Shown one piece after another: positions 45,110 through 54,095 of a DNA stretch of 64,000 nt; the stretch's first letter is position 1, and every line of letters begins with the position of its first letter. Source of the DNA: Ruegeria arenilitoris (GTDB taxonomy: Bacteria > Pseudomonadota > Alphaproteobacteria > Rhodobacterales > Rhodobacteraceae); assembly GCF_013030265.1 (NCBI RefSeq), contig NZ_WPZQ01000007.1, positions 1 to 64,000 of the forward strand, read 5' to 3'. The notes below the pieces were generated by a model. That model saw nothing but the letters and a program-made list of their open reading frames with translations, did no database searches and was not told where the DNA came from. The position numbers and the translations under genes are program-made.

Positions 45110-46158
45110 CCGTTTCTCAGACAGAGCCATTGAACAATCGTACTGCGCGGCCTGTTCCACTGACCCGGATGGGTTTTGGCGGAGCGCCGTTGGGAAACCT
45201 TTACCGCAAAGTATCCGATGTTGACGCACAAGCGGCGTTACAGGCGGCATATGACGCTGGCATCCGCTTTTTCGACACTGCGCCGCAATACGGACTTGGC
45301 CGGTCCGAAAACCGGTTTGGCGAAGCGATTGCCCGGTTCGGTCGCGAGAACATACAGCTTTCGACCAAGATCGGTCGCCTTCTGCTGGATTGCGAACCGC
45401 ATGAGGTGACACCCGAAGCCTTCGTCGACGTGCCCCAAAAGAGGATCGTGTTTGACTATACCTATGACGGGGTAATGCGGTCTTACGAGGCCAGCCGCGA
45501 CAGGATCGGTGTCGCCAATTCTGATATCCTTTTGGTCCATGATGTTTGTGTCTTCAGCCAAGGCAGTCAGGAATTGTCTGATGCCAAAGTGCGCGAGCTT
45601 TTTGATGGCGGGGGATACAAGGCGCTGACGGAATTGCGCGATGCAGGCGAAATCGCCGCAATCGGCGCAGGCGTAAACGAATGGCAGGTTTGCGAAAAGC
45701 TTCTTGGGCTAGGTGACTTTGACGGGTTCTTATTGGCAGGGCGGTATACGCTGTTGGAACAGGAAGCCCTCGACAGTTTCCTGCCGCTCTGCGAGCAGCG
45801 CGATGTCGGGATCATCCTGGGCGGGCCATACAACTCGGGCATTCTCGCAACTGGGGCAGTGCCCGGTGCCAAGTACAATTACGCGGACGCGCCCGAGGAC
45901 ATTCTGGATAGGGTCCGCAAGATCGAAATCGTTTGCGCAGCCCACGGAACTCCGCTGATCGCTGCAGCGCTGCAATTTGTTCTGGGTCATCCTTGTGTGA
46001 AAACAGTGGTACCCGGAGCCGTCAACGCATCCGAGGTGCAGTCCAATGTTGCGCTGATGGAGCGCGACATTCCTCCGGGTCTGTGGTCGGATCTGAAATC
46101 CGAAGGCCTGATCCGCCCGGACGCACCTATACCGAGTGAGGCTGCAGATGCTGCGTAA
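45106..46158 (+). CDS. Aldo/keto reductase, probable L-fucose (D-threo-aldose) 1-dehydrogenase
   Basis: A 350-residue aldo/keto reductase. The tetrad is visible in FFDTAPQYGLGRSE (Asp, Tyr), STKIGRLL (Lys) and LLVHDV (His). Members of this subgroup oxidise L-fucose, D-arabinose and similar sugars at C1 to the lactone with NAD(P). The stop overlaps the next gene, fucU, by 11 bp. Its place before a mutarotase and a lactonase makes an aldose dehydrogenase role compelling. Confidence 0.88.
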   Translation: MTVSQTEPLNNRTARPVPLTRMGFGGAPLGNLYRKVSDVDAQAALQAAYDAGIRFFDTAPQYGLGRSENRFGEAIARFGRENIQLSTKIGRLLLDCEPHEVTPEAFVDVPQKRIVFDYTYDGVMRSYEASRDRIGVANSDILLVHDVCVFSQGSQELSDAKVRELFDGGGYKALTELRDAGEIAAIGAGVNEWQVCEKLLGLGDFDGFLLAGRYTLLEQEALDSFLPLCEQRDVGIILGGPYNSGILATGAVPGAKYNYADAPEDILDRVRKIEIVCAAHGTPLIAAALQFVLGHPCVKTVVPGAVNASEVQSNVALMERDIPPGLWSDLKSEGLIRPDAPIPSEAADAA

Positions 46159-46576
46159 CATCAACCCGATACTTTCGCCGGATCTTCTCTATACCCTGAG
46201 GGCCATGGGCCACGGGGATGAGATCGTAATAGCAGATGCGAATTTCCCGGGGTCTAGCAGTGGGCCGGAATGCATCCGGGCGGATGGGTCTTCGGCCAGC
46301 GAAATATTACAGGCCGTGTTGTCCGTGATGCCCTTGGACACGTTCGTTCCTGATCCGGCTTTGACCATGCAGGTTGTCGGAGACCCGGACGCAATTCCTG
46401 ACGCTGTTGCGGACTTTCAGCGCATCATCGACGCGACCGCAGACACTCCGTCAAAGATCCAAGGGCTGGAACGGTTTGCTTTCTACGAGCGTGCCACCAA
46501 CGCTTTTGCCATCGTTCAGACAGGCGAGCGCAGACTCTATGGCAACATCATTCTGAAAAAAGGTGTGATCGGATGA
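46148..46576 (+). CDS. fucU: L-fucose mutarotase (RbsD/FucU family)
   Basis: A 142-residue RbsD/FucU family protein. It begins MLRNINPILSPDLLYTLRAM and continues GHGDEIVIADANFPG, the family hallmark with the catalytic His and Asp; FAFYERATNAFAIVQTGE is the C-terminal active-site segment. It interconverts anomers of L-fucose and so supplies the form oxidised by the dehydrogenase. I chose the ATG at 46148 over an upstream GTG because it gives the standard N-terminus. Overlaps the next gene by 4 bp. Confidence 0.92.
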   Translation: MLRNINPILSPDLLYTLRAMGHGDEIVIADANFPGSSSGPECIRADGSSASEILQAVLSVMPLDTFVPDPALTMQVVGDPDAIPDAVADFQRIIDATADTPSKIQGLERFAFYERATNAFAIVQTGERRLYGNIILKKGVIG

Positions 46577-47403
46577 GGATCGACGCGCATCAGCATTTCT
46601 GGGTTCTGGCGCGCGGCGACTATGGTTGGTTGACGCCCGAACTGGGCGCGATCTACAGGGATTTTACTCCAGAAGATATAGCGCCTCTGCTCTGTGCTGC
46701 TGAGATTGATGGCACAGTCCTTGTGCAAGCGGCACCGACTTTGGCCGAGACCGAATACATGCTCTCTCTGGCAGATCAGAACGCGTTCATAAAAGGTGTT
46801 GTGGGTTGGGTTGACTTTGAAGCCGTTGATGCGTCGGCACAGATCGCCGCTTTGGCCACACACCCAGCACTGGTCGGCCTTCGCCCGATGATACAGGACA
46901 TCGCTGATCCTCTGTGGATGCTGGGCGGCACGCTGACACCGGCTTTCGAAGCAATTCAGCGACATGACCTGACATTCGATGCCCTAACCTTGCCCCAGCA
47001 CCTGGGCCCGCTCAGGCAATTTCTTGAACTCCGGCCCGATATGCGCGTGATCATCGACCATGGATCGAAGCCACTGATCAAAGACGCGATCATGGGTGAT
47101 TGGTCCGAGAACATGGCAGCATTAGCCCGAGAAACAAGCGCCTGGTGTAAACTGTCGGGCCTGGTAACCGAGGCTGTCGCAGATTGGACGATAAAAGACC
47201 TGCGACCGTACGTAGATCATTTGCTGAACACCTTCGGTCCGTCGCGCCTGATCTGGGGCAGTGACTGGCCAGTTTGCACCTTGGCCTGCAGTTACCAGCG
47301 CTGGCTTGAAACCACCGATATGCTGCTAAGCCAACTGAGCAACGCAGAACGCCAAGCAATAATGGGTGGGAATGCCGCCCGGGCCTATAACCTCAGGGAC
47401 TGA
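46573..47403 (+). CDS. Amidohydrolase-family L-fucono-lactonase
   Basis: A 276-residue amidohydrolase (amidohydro_2). The HxH metal site is MRIDAHQHFW, a later histidine is in VIIDHGSKP, and the metal Asp is in LIWGSDWPVC. This group contains L-fuconolactonase and related sugar lactonases, which open the 1,4- or 1,5-lactone to the aldonate. Position after the dehydrogenase and mutarotase supports this. Confidence 0.9.
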   Translation: MRIDAHQHFWVLARGDYGWLTPELGAIYRDFTPEDIAPLLCAAEIDGTVLVQAAPTLAETEYMLSLADQNAFIKGVVGWVDFEAVDASAQIAALATHPALVGLRPMIQDIADPLWMLGGTLTPAFEAIQRHDLTFDALTLPQHLGPLRQFLELRPDMRVIIDHGSKPLIKDAIMGDWSENMAALARETSAWCKLSGLVTEAVADWTIKDLRPYVDHLLNTFGPSRLIWGSDWPVCTLACSYQRWLETTDMLLSQLSNAERQAIMGGNAARAYNLRD

Positions 47404-47404
47404 A

Positions 47405-48517
47405 ATGAATATACCCACACTGGATTCAAACGGGCTGTGGCTCGGGCGTGTTGAACGCGCCGGGATCGGCCCCAGCGTGGTAACACTGCGCCATGGGCGA
47501 GTTGTAGATATCACGTCGAAAACGGCACCAACCGTCCGGGATATCATGGAACGCGACGATACAGCGGACTATGTACAAAAAGCTCAAGGTCAAGATATCG
47601 GCCCGCTGGACACTGACCACCGATGGCTCGCCCCGTGTGACTTGCAGGCCATAAAGGCCTGCGGTGTCACATTTGCCGGGTCTATGGTCGAACGCGTGAT
47701 CGAGGAACAGGCTGCGGGTGATCCTGCCAAGGCAGATGCGATCAGAGCGCGCATCGGGGACCGGATCGGGGACAGCCTCTCGAACATCGTACCGGGATCG
47801 AGCGATGCCGCTGAGGTCAAAGAGGCCCTGATCGCCGAAGATCTCTGGAGCCAATACCTGGAAGTCGGGATTGGCCCCGATGCCGAAGTGTTTTCCAAAG
47901 CACAGGTTTTGTCCTCAGTCGGGTTTGGTGCAAGTATCGGGCTTCACCCCATTTCAACCTGGAACAACCCCGAGCCCGAAATTGTTCTGACCGTGACTTC
48001 GCAAGGTGAAATTAAGGGGGCAACACTTGGGAATGACGTAAACCTGCGTGATGTCGAAGGCCGTTCAGCCCTTTTGCTGAGCAAGGCAAAAGATAACAAT
48101 GCCTCTTGCGCAATCGGGCCGATGATAAGGCTGTTTGACGAGACATTTTCGTTGGACGATATACGTCAGGCCGAACTAACGCTTACCGTCACAGGACCAG
48201 ATGGGTTTGTGTTAGACGGTAGCTCATCGATGTCCCAGATTAGCCGTGATCCAGTAGATCTTGTGAAGCAGACCATCGGACGCCATCATCAATATCCTGA
48301 CGGGCTGATGCTATTTCTCGGAACTCTATTCGCCCCAACCCAGGACCGCGATACTCCCGGTGGTGGATTTACTCATAAGCTTGGCGATGTCGTCACCATT
48401 GCCAACGCACAACTTGGGGCGCTGACAAACACGGTGCGCCTGTCGACGGAATGCCCCGAATGGACCTTCGGGGCGTCTCACCTGATGCGAAACCTCGCCC
48501 ATCGCGGCCTGCTGTAA
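47405..48517 (+). CDS. FAH-superfamily enzyme, AraD1/2-keto-3-deoxy-D-arabinonate dehydratase type
   Basis: A 370-residue fumarylacetoacetate-hydrolase-superfamily protein with a long N-terminal region and C-terminal FAH domain. Visible are FAGSMVERVIEEQAAGDP, VGFGASIGLHPISTWNNPEP, EIVLTVTSQGEIKGATLGND and NDVNLRDVEGRSALLLSKAK. The length and motifs match the AraD1-like group, to which 2-keto-3-deoxypentonate dehydratases belong. The next gene encodes an aldehyde dehydrogenase of the 2-ketoglutarate semialdehyde type, exactly the partner such a dehydratase needs. Starts 1 bp after the lactonase stop. Confidence 0.82.
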   Translation: MNIPTLDSNGLWLGRVERAGIGPSVVTLRHGRVVDITSKTAPTVRDIMERDDTADYVQKAQGQDIGPLDTDHRWLAPCDLQAIKACGVTFAGSMVERVIEEQAAGDPAKADAIRARIGDRIGDSLSNIVPGSSDAAEVKEALIAEDLWSQYLEVGIGPDAEVFSKAQVLSSVGFGASIGLHPISTWNNPEPEIVLTVTSQGEIKGATLGNDVNLRDVEGRSALLLSKAKDNNASCAIGPMIRLFDETFSLDDIRQAELTLTVTGPDGFVLDGSSSMSQISRDPVDLVKQTIGRHHQYPDGLMLFLGTLFAPTQDRDTPGGGFTHKLGDVVTIANAQLGALTNTVRLSTECPEWTFGASHLMRNLAHRGLL

Positions 48518-48529
48518 GAGAGAACTAAC

Positions 48530-50032
48530 ATGTTGACTGGAAAACACCTGATCGCTGGCGAATGGGTCGGCGCAGAAGCAACCTTTGCGTCGGAACCCGC
48601 GCATGGTCCCAGCCATGACTTTGCCCTGGGAACCCCCGTGCTTGTCGACCGAGCCGTGAAAGCCGCTGAGGATGCCTTTGCCAGTTTTGGTTGGTCCACG
48701 CGCGCCGAGCGCGCTGCGCTGCTGCGAAAAATCGCGGATGAAATTGATGCGCGAGGAGATGCGATCACCGAAATCGGAACACAGGAAACCGGACTGCCCG
48801 AGGCACGCTTGCAGGGTGAACGTGGTCGCACCGTGGGCCAGTTGCGACTGTTCGCAGATCATATCGAGGCCGGAGACTACCTTGATCACCGCCACGACAC
48901 TGCCCTGCCGGATCGTGCACCCCTACCCCGCCCCGACCTTCGGATGATCCAGCGGCCGCTGGGCCCTGTTGCTGTATTTGGTGCGTCTAACTTTCCTTTG
49001 GCATTTTCTGTCGCGGGCGGCGACACAGCCGCAGCGCTGGCTGCGGGGTGCCCGGTCGTCGTCAAAGGTCACTCGGCCCATCCTGGTACTGGCGAGATCG
49101 TGGCCCAAGCAATCGACGCCGCCATCAAGGCGACCGGTGTTCATCCCGGAGTGTTTTCGTTGGTTCAGGGCGGCAAACGCGATATTGGCACCCGTTTGGT
49201 ACAACATCCGCTGATCCGGGCGGTGGGCTTTACCGGCAGCCTGGGTGGAGGGCGCGCCCTGTTTGATCTGTGCGCGCAACGCGATGAGCCCATTCCGTTT
49301 TTTGGAGAGCTGGGTTCCGTCAACCCAATGTTCATACTGCCACGAGCCGCAGCCGCGCGCGGAGTTGAGATCGGTGCGGGCTGGGCGACTTCGCTGACGA
49401 TGGGCGCAGGTCAGTTCTGCACCAATCCCGCTATCGCTGTGATCATTGACGGTCCGGATGCCGATGCATTTCAGTCCGCAGCCGAGGCCGGCCTGTCTTC
49501 GGTGGATGACCAGACCATGCTGACCGATGGAATTGCGGCGGCGTATCGGGACGGAGTTTCACGTGTCGCCGCTGGAACAGGTGTTTTGAAGGTCATGGGC
49601 ACCGGATGCGACGGGCGCGTCTCTGCTCCATATCTTTTCACCGTTTCCGGTGATGACTGGCTCGCCGATCACAAATTGCAGGAAGAGGTCTTTGGACCCT
49701 TAGGCATTATAGTGCGCGTGAAAGACATTGAGCAGATGCAACAAATCGCCAGGGCCATAGAAGGCCAGCTGACATGCACGCTGCACCTCGATGAAGACGA
49801 CAAACCCGCAGCTCAGGCATTGCTGCCGCTGCTTGAGCGAAAGGCAGGGCGCCTGCTTGCCAACAGCTTTCCCACAGGGGTCGAAGTTTGCGACAGCATG
49901 GTCCACGGCGGCCCTTACCCTGCCTCGACCAATTTTGGTGCAACATCCGTCGGGACATTATCGATCCGGCGTTTTCTGCGACCGGTTTGTTATCAGGACA
50001 TCCCATCTGACCTTCTGCCCGAGAAACTGTGA
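48530..50032 (+). CDS. Aldehyde dehydrogenase, probable 2-ketoglutarate semialdehyde dehydrogenase
   Basis: A 500-residue NAD(P)-dependent aldehyde dehydrogenase. The catalytic Glu is in FFGELGSVNP and catalytic Cys in TMGAGQFCTNPAIAVI; the cofactor segment is VKGHSAHPGTGEIVAQAI. The compact form and FCTNP motif are typical of the KGSADH-type branch that ends pentose and hexaric acid pathways. Here it would oxidise the semialdehyde produced by the upstream FAH-type dehydratase to 2-oxoglutarate. A lactaldehyde dehydrogenase role is the main alternative. Confidence 0.88.
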   Translation: MLTGKHLIAGEWVGAEATFASEPAHGPSHDFALGTPVLVDRAVKAAEDAFASFGWSTRAERAALLRKIADEIDARGDAITEIGTQETGLPEARLQGERGRTVGQLRLFADHIEAGDYLDHRHDTALPDRAPLPRPDLRMIQRPLGPVAVFGASNFPLAFSVAGGDTAAALAAGCPVVVKGHSAHPGTGEIVAQAIDAAIKATGVHPGVFSLVQGGKRDIGTRLVQHPLIRAVGFTGSLGGGRALFDLCAQRDEPIPFFGELGSVNPMFILPRAAAARGVEIGAGWATSLTMGAGQFCTNPAIAVIIDGPDADAFQSAAEAGLSSVDDQTMLTDGIAAAYRDGVSRVAAGTGVLKVMGTGCDGRVSAPYLFTVSGDDWLADHKLQEEVFGPLGIIVRVKDIEQMQQIARAIEGQLTCTLHLDEDDKPAAQALLPLLERKAGRLLANSFPTGVEVCDSMVHGGPYPASTNFGATSVGTLSIRRFLRPVCYQDIPSDLLPEKL

Positions 50033-50040
50033 GGTTGCCC

Positions 50041-50796
50041 ATGTCGACATTCAAACCATCCAACCGGCTTGCGGATAAGACCGCTTTGATCACGGCGGCC
50101 GGTCAAGGCATTGGACGCGCAACCGCAGAACTGTTTGCGGCCGAAGGTGCCCGTGTGATCGCGAGCGACATCAACGATGCTTCGCTTGCCGAATTGGGCA
50201 GTATCCCCGGGATTGAACCGCTCAATCTGGACGTAACGAACAATGAGGCCGTGACCGCTGCAATAGCCAACCTGCCAAATCTGGACGTTTTGTTTAACTG
50301 TGCGGGTTATGTTGCCGGCGGCTCAATCCTTGAGTGCAGCGAAAAAGACTGGGATTTCAGTTTTGATCTCAACGTCAAAGCGATGTTCAGACTGATCCAG
50401 CTGACCCTTCCCGGTATGCTGGAAGCAGGCGGCGGGTCGATCATCAACATGTCCTCGGTGGCATCATCCATGAAGGGTGTACCCAACCGATTTGCCTATT
50501 GCGCCTCAAAAGCGGCCGTAATTGGCTTGACCAAATCTGTGGCTGCCGATTTCGTGACCCAGGGCATCCGCTGCAACGCAATATGTCCGGGCACCGTCGA
50601 CAGCCCGAGCCTGCATGAAAGACTGCAGGCCACCGGAGACTATGAACAGGCAATGACCGATTTCATCGCCCGTCAACCGATGGGTCGAATTGGCACAGCG
50701 GAAGAGATCGCAGAACTGGCACTGTATTTAGCCAGTGACGCAAGCAAATACACTTCGGGTCAGCCCTTTGCCATCGACGGCGGCTGGACGATCTGA
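50041..50796 (+). CDS. SDR, probable 2-keto-3-deoxy-L-fuconate dehydrogenase
   Basis: A 251-residue SDR. NAD motif: ALITAAGQGIGRATAELFAA; DVLFNCAGYV; catalytic Ser in IINMSSVASS and YCASKAAVIG with the Tyr-Lys pair. It resembles the 2-keto-3-deoxy-L-fuconate 4-dehydrogenase of Xanthomonas and the human DHRS6/BDH2 group. Product would be 2,4-diketo-3-deoxy-L-fuconate, the substrate of the next gene product. The ATG at 50041 is preferred over a GTG four codons upstream. Confidence 0.88.
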   Translation: MSTFKPSNRLADKTALITAAGQGIGRATAELFAAEGARVIASDINDASLAELGSIPGIEPLNLDVTNNEAVTAAIANLPNLDVLFNCAGYVAGGSILECSEKDWDFSFDLNVKAMFRLIQLTLPGMLEAGGGSIINMSSVASSMKGVPNRFAYCASKAAVIGLTKSVAADFVTQGIRCNAICPGTVDSPSLHERLQATGDYEQAMTDFIARQPMGRIGTAEEIAELALYLASDASKYTSGQPFAIDGGWTI

Positions 50797-50813
50797 GCAG
50801 GAAGGACCTTATA

Positions 50814-51656
50814 ATGAAATTGCTACGTTATGGCCCCCGAGGCGCTGAGAAACCCGGCATATTGATCTCGGACGGCACTGTTCGAGACCTTTCCGATTTG
50901 GTCGATGACATATCAGGTGAAACTCTTGGTGATGCCATTCTTGAAAAACTTCGCACTGCCGATGTGACCAGCCTGCCTGTCGTAGACGGCGATCCACGCA
51001 TTGGCCCCTGCGTCAGCAATGTCGGCAAATTCATTTGCATTGGTCTGAATTATGCCGACCACGCCGCGGAAAGCGGCATGGAGTTGCCTGCTGAGCCAGT
51101 GATTTTCTTCAAGGCAACCTCTGCCATCGTTGGCCCCAACGATACGGTCGAAATTCCCCGCGGGTCTGTCAAAACCGACTGGGAAGTGGAACTGGGCGTG
51201 GTCATCGGCAAAGAGACCAAATACATCTCAGAGGAAGAAGCCTTGGACCACGTAGCCGGATACTGCGTTATCAATGACCTGTCTGAGCGTGACTTTCAGC
51301 TTCACCGCTCGGGCCAATGGGTAAAAGGAAAATCCGCCGACACGTTCGGCCCGATTGGCCCCTGGCTGGTGACCCGGGACGAAGTGCCAGACCCGCAAAA
51401 CCTGCCGATGTATCTTGAGGTAAATGGGCACCGGTATCAGAACGGTTCAACCAAAACGATGCATTTTGGCGTGGCAACCGTCATATCTCACCTGTCGCAG
51501 TTTATGTCGCTGCAACCCGGGGACGTGATTTCAACAGGAACACCGCCCGGCGTCGGTATGGGGCAAGATCCGCAGATCTACCTGCAACCCGGCGACAAAA
51601 TGGAGCTTAGCATAGAAGGATTAGGCGTGCAGCGGCAGGACGTTGTGGCCGGATAA
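50814..51656 (+). CDS. FAH-family hydrolase, probable 2,4-diketo-3-deoxy-L-fuconate hydrolase
   Basis: A 280-residue FAH hydrolase. Metal ligands lie in DWEVELGVVIGKETKYI, the fold core in GLNYADHAAESGMELPAEPV and CVINDLSERDFQLHR, and the end in ISTGTPPGVGMGQ. In the known L-fucose route the diketo acid is cleaved to pyruvate and L-lactate by such an enzyme. Strong AAGGAC site upstream. It is the last gene of the catabolic operon; a small AACCTT/AAGGTT hairpin (51655-51668) overlaps its end. Confidence 0.9.
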   Translation: MKLLRYGPRGAEKPGILISDGTVRDLSDLVDDISGETLGDAILEKLRTADVTSLPVVDGDPRIGPCVSNVGKFICIGLNYADHAAESGMELPAEPVIFFKATSAIVGPNDTVEIPRGSVKTDWEVELGVVIGKETKYISEEEALDHVAGYCVINDLSERDFQLHRSGQWVKGKSADTFGPIGPWLVTRDEVPDPQNLPMYLEVNGHRYQNGSTKTMHFGVATVISHLSQFMSLQPGDVISTGTPPGVGMGQDPQIYLQPGDKMELSIEGLGVQRQDVVAG

Positions 51657-52180
51657 CCTTAAAAGGTTCAAATAATCCTCAAAACACTTGTTTAGCCAAA
51701 CCCCGGATCAAGCGTTCGGGGTGTGGCCTTAAAGAGATGCGCAAACCCAAACAACACAGGCGTTGACGTGCGTATTTCACTTGGAATTCCGGTTCGGCTT
51801 ACCGATTTGGCAATGCCGCTCAATATCATTGCGGCAATACGGTTCCAATTAAAGCTGTCGCCCTGGCTCTGAGTGCGTGAAGTGCCCTGCATGCCGGAGT
51901 TACTCGGTTGGACAAGGTGGGCAGAAAACGGTTCCCTGAAGGTGCCATTGTTGTCGTCGCATTAGGACCCCGTCGTCGGCGAAGTTATCACCTCGATCCT
52001 CCGGTCAGCCGCTGACAAACCAGCTTGCTTTCGCCCTTCAAAGACGATTGGATCAAAGGGCAATCATGCACTAACAATCAAGTTTGGCTACCTGGGTGAA
52101 GCTGATCACTGGCACAGTGTTGTTTGTTGCGGACCTTCGCCCTTCATGAGGGTAATCAAGGAACATCTTGAGACAAGCAG
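51657..52180. other. Intergenic stretch with no supported gene
   Basis: About 520 bp between the fucose operon and the formylglycine-generating enzyme gene. Aside from the small hairpin at its left edge I see no terminator, RNA or convincing short gene. The promoter of the downstream gene must lie here. A 66-codon frame on the minus strand at 51692-51892 has no recognised motif. Confidence 0.4.
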
Positions 52181-53131
52181 ATGAAGAACAAAGTATGCGG
52201 CTGCGCACCCATCACACCTTCGCGCACTACTCATCGAACGCCACTGCCGCAGGTTGGTGTTTCACGTTCTCTGCGTGACACAATCAATGCGTTAATGGTT
52301 CCTATTCCCGGTGGTATTTTTGAGATGGGGACGAGAAAATCACGCTACGCGGATGATCTTGACAGCCCGCCGCGACGGGTAAAACTGTCGGGCTTCAATA
52401 TTGGGCGCACTACCGTCACAAATGAGGTTTTTGCAGCATTCGTGGCCGAGACCAGTTATCGAACAACCGCTGAAATTGAAGGCTGGTCTTATGTCTTTTA
52501 CCAATTTGTACCTGAAACCAGTCTTACCAGAGGATTTGCCCAACATACCCCTTGGTGGTGTGGGGTAGAGGGCGCCTGCTGGAGTAGTCCAGAAGGACCG
52601 GGAAGCGATATTACTGCCCGCGGGCGACATCCGGTAACTCACATCAGTTGGCATGATGCCGTGGCATTTTGCGAATATACCGGTACGCGTTTACCGACTG
52701 AGGCGGAATGGGAGTACGCAGCACGCGGTGGATTAAAGAGGAAGCGTCTGCCTTGGGGCAATGCTCTCGTTCCCGGGTCAGGCCATGCACAGAACGTTTG
52801 GCAAGGCAATTTCCCTGATGAAAATTTGGCAGAAGACGGTTACGTCGGCACGGCACCGGCCGACAGTTATGATCCAAATAACTTTGGCCTATACGCAATG
52901 ACCGGTAACGTCTGGGAATGGTGTGCGGACGCGTTTGGGCCACTGCCACATGGCACCCAAGGATCTCCGGCTGTAAACCCGCTATCACAGGTGGATGGCC
53001 CGGGTAAAATCATACGGGGTGGGTCATATCTATGCCATGCCTCTTATTGTGAGCGCTACTTTGTTCACTCCAGAACCTGGAATATGCCAGACAGTTCAAC
53101 TGGGCATACCGGCTTCAGGATAGCTTCATGA
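52181..53131 (+). CDS. Formylglycine-generating enzyme (sulfatase maturation)
   Basis: A 316-residue FGE-sulfatase-domain protein. It keeps both catalytic cysteines, Cys285 and Cys290, in GGSYLCHASYCERYFVHSR; spacing of five equals that of the human enzyme (Cys336/341), so this is a true copper-dependent FGE. Other motifs: PIPGGIFEMGTRKSRYADD, HPVTHISWHDAVAFCEYTG, RLPTEAEWEYAARGG and GNVWEWCAD. It turns the Cys of CxPxR sulfatase motifs into formylglycine. Clients here are the sulfatases at 21089 and 60832. Its N-terminus reads CGCAPITPSR, similar to the substrate motif. Confidence 0.95.
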   Translation: MKNKVCGCAPITPSRTTHRTPLPQVGVSRSLRDTINALMVPIPGGIFEMGTRKSRYADDLDSPPRRVKLSGFNIGRTTVTNEVFAAFVAETSYRTTAEIEGWSYVFYQFVPETSLTRGFAQHTPWWCGVEGACWSSPEGPGSDITARGRHPVTHISWHDAVAFCEYTGTRLPTEAEWEYAARGGLKRKRLPWGNALVPGSGHAQNVWQGNFPDENLAEDGYVGTAPADSYDPNNFGLYAMTGNVWEWCADAFGPLPHGTQGSPAVNPLSQVDGPGKIIRGGSYLCHASYCERYFVHSRTWNMPDSSTGHTGFRIAS

Positions 53132-53219
53132 AACAAAGTCGAAACTCGCACACGTATCGACTTAAACCCCTTAGTTTGCACTGGAGATCCACGCAAATCC
53201 GGTTGGCAGAAATACTCTT

Positions 53220-54095
53220 TTAAGGTTTCAGAAACCGGACTTCAGGCATGTTTGCGATTTGTGCCAAATCTTGTTCGTACAGTTCTGAAAATGCGCTGAG
53301 AATATCATCTGACCAACCGGGTAGCTCAATCTCTTCCTCGATTTTGTCGGGTTCTGCAAAGTCTTTCAGGATGCGTGACAAGTCCTTTCGCAAATCTTCT
53401 TTCTCTGGCGTTGGATCTTGTCGGATTAAGGACAAAACCTCGCGCTGCCCGGTCGGACGTAGCAATGAACTTAGCAACCCATATTCATCGTCGAAAGCTA
53501 CGTCATCCTGAAAGCCCCCCATCAAACGGAGAATATCACCCCAAATCAATGGCGTGTCCTCATTGCTCCACAAAGTCATTTTCACATTGGGGGCCAGATC
53601 TCTGATATCCTCAATCATACTGAGCCAGCTCAGGCAGCTCAGGTCGGTGTTTTCGAAAACGGCTCTTCGCTGATCTTCAGTTAATGACATCAGCACTTTG
53701 GGAATAAAAACACCGGGATTCCGTACCGCCAGAAACAACTCAATCTGAGTATCTTGCAGTACTTCATCAATATAAGCCAATCGCTGACCTGCCAAGGGAT
53801 AAAACTGGCCTTCATGGATGGCTTCGGTGATACCGCCCAGGATTTCATCGCTGGACAACATCGTCCGTTTGACGTCCGGATTGTTCGGTAAAGCTCGTCG
53901 CAATTGTTCGTGTAGGGCCGAACTTGGTGGTTCCGTCCACAATGATTGAAGGACAGGCCAAACCGAATGCTTAAATCTGCGAGGCCTGGGAATGTCCACG
54001 CCATTTTTTGAGAATACACGCCCGTTGGCTTGAAGAGACTGCAATAGTCGACCTTCATCGGTAAAAGCGACACCAGCATGGATGACCAACTGCAT
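53220..54095 (-). CDS. Uncharacterised protein, possibly a degenerate sulfotransferase
   Basis: A 291-residue protein I cannot assign firmly. The opening MQLVIHAGVAFTDEGRLLQS, then GRVFSKNGVDIPRPRRF and the middle IELFLAVRNPGVFIPKVL follow the layout of Rhodobacteraceae sulfotransferase-like proteins (usually LHIGxxKTGTT... and ...RNPxxxFxS). The PAPS-binding KTGTT loop is replaced by AFTDEG, so activity is doubtful. The start at 54095 gives this pattern and has AAGGAC upstream. It lies convergent to the FGE gene and divergent from the glycosyltransferases. Confidence 0.5.
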   Translation of the reverse strand: MQLVIHAGVAFTDEGRLLQSLQANGRVFSKNGVDIPRPRRFKHSVWPVLQSLWTEPPSSALHEQLRRALPNNPDVKRTMLSSDEILGGITEAIHEGQFYPLAGQRLAYIDEVLQDTQIELFLAVRNPGVFIPKVLMSLTEDQRRAVFENTDLSCLSWLSMIEDIRDLAPNVKMTLWSNEDTPLIWGDILRLMGGFQDDVAFDDEYGLLSSLLRPTGQREVLSLIRQDPTPEKEDLRKDLSRILKDFAEPDKIEEEIELPGWSDDILSAFSELYEQDLAQIANMPEVRFLKP

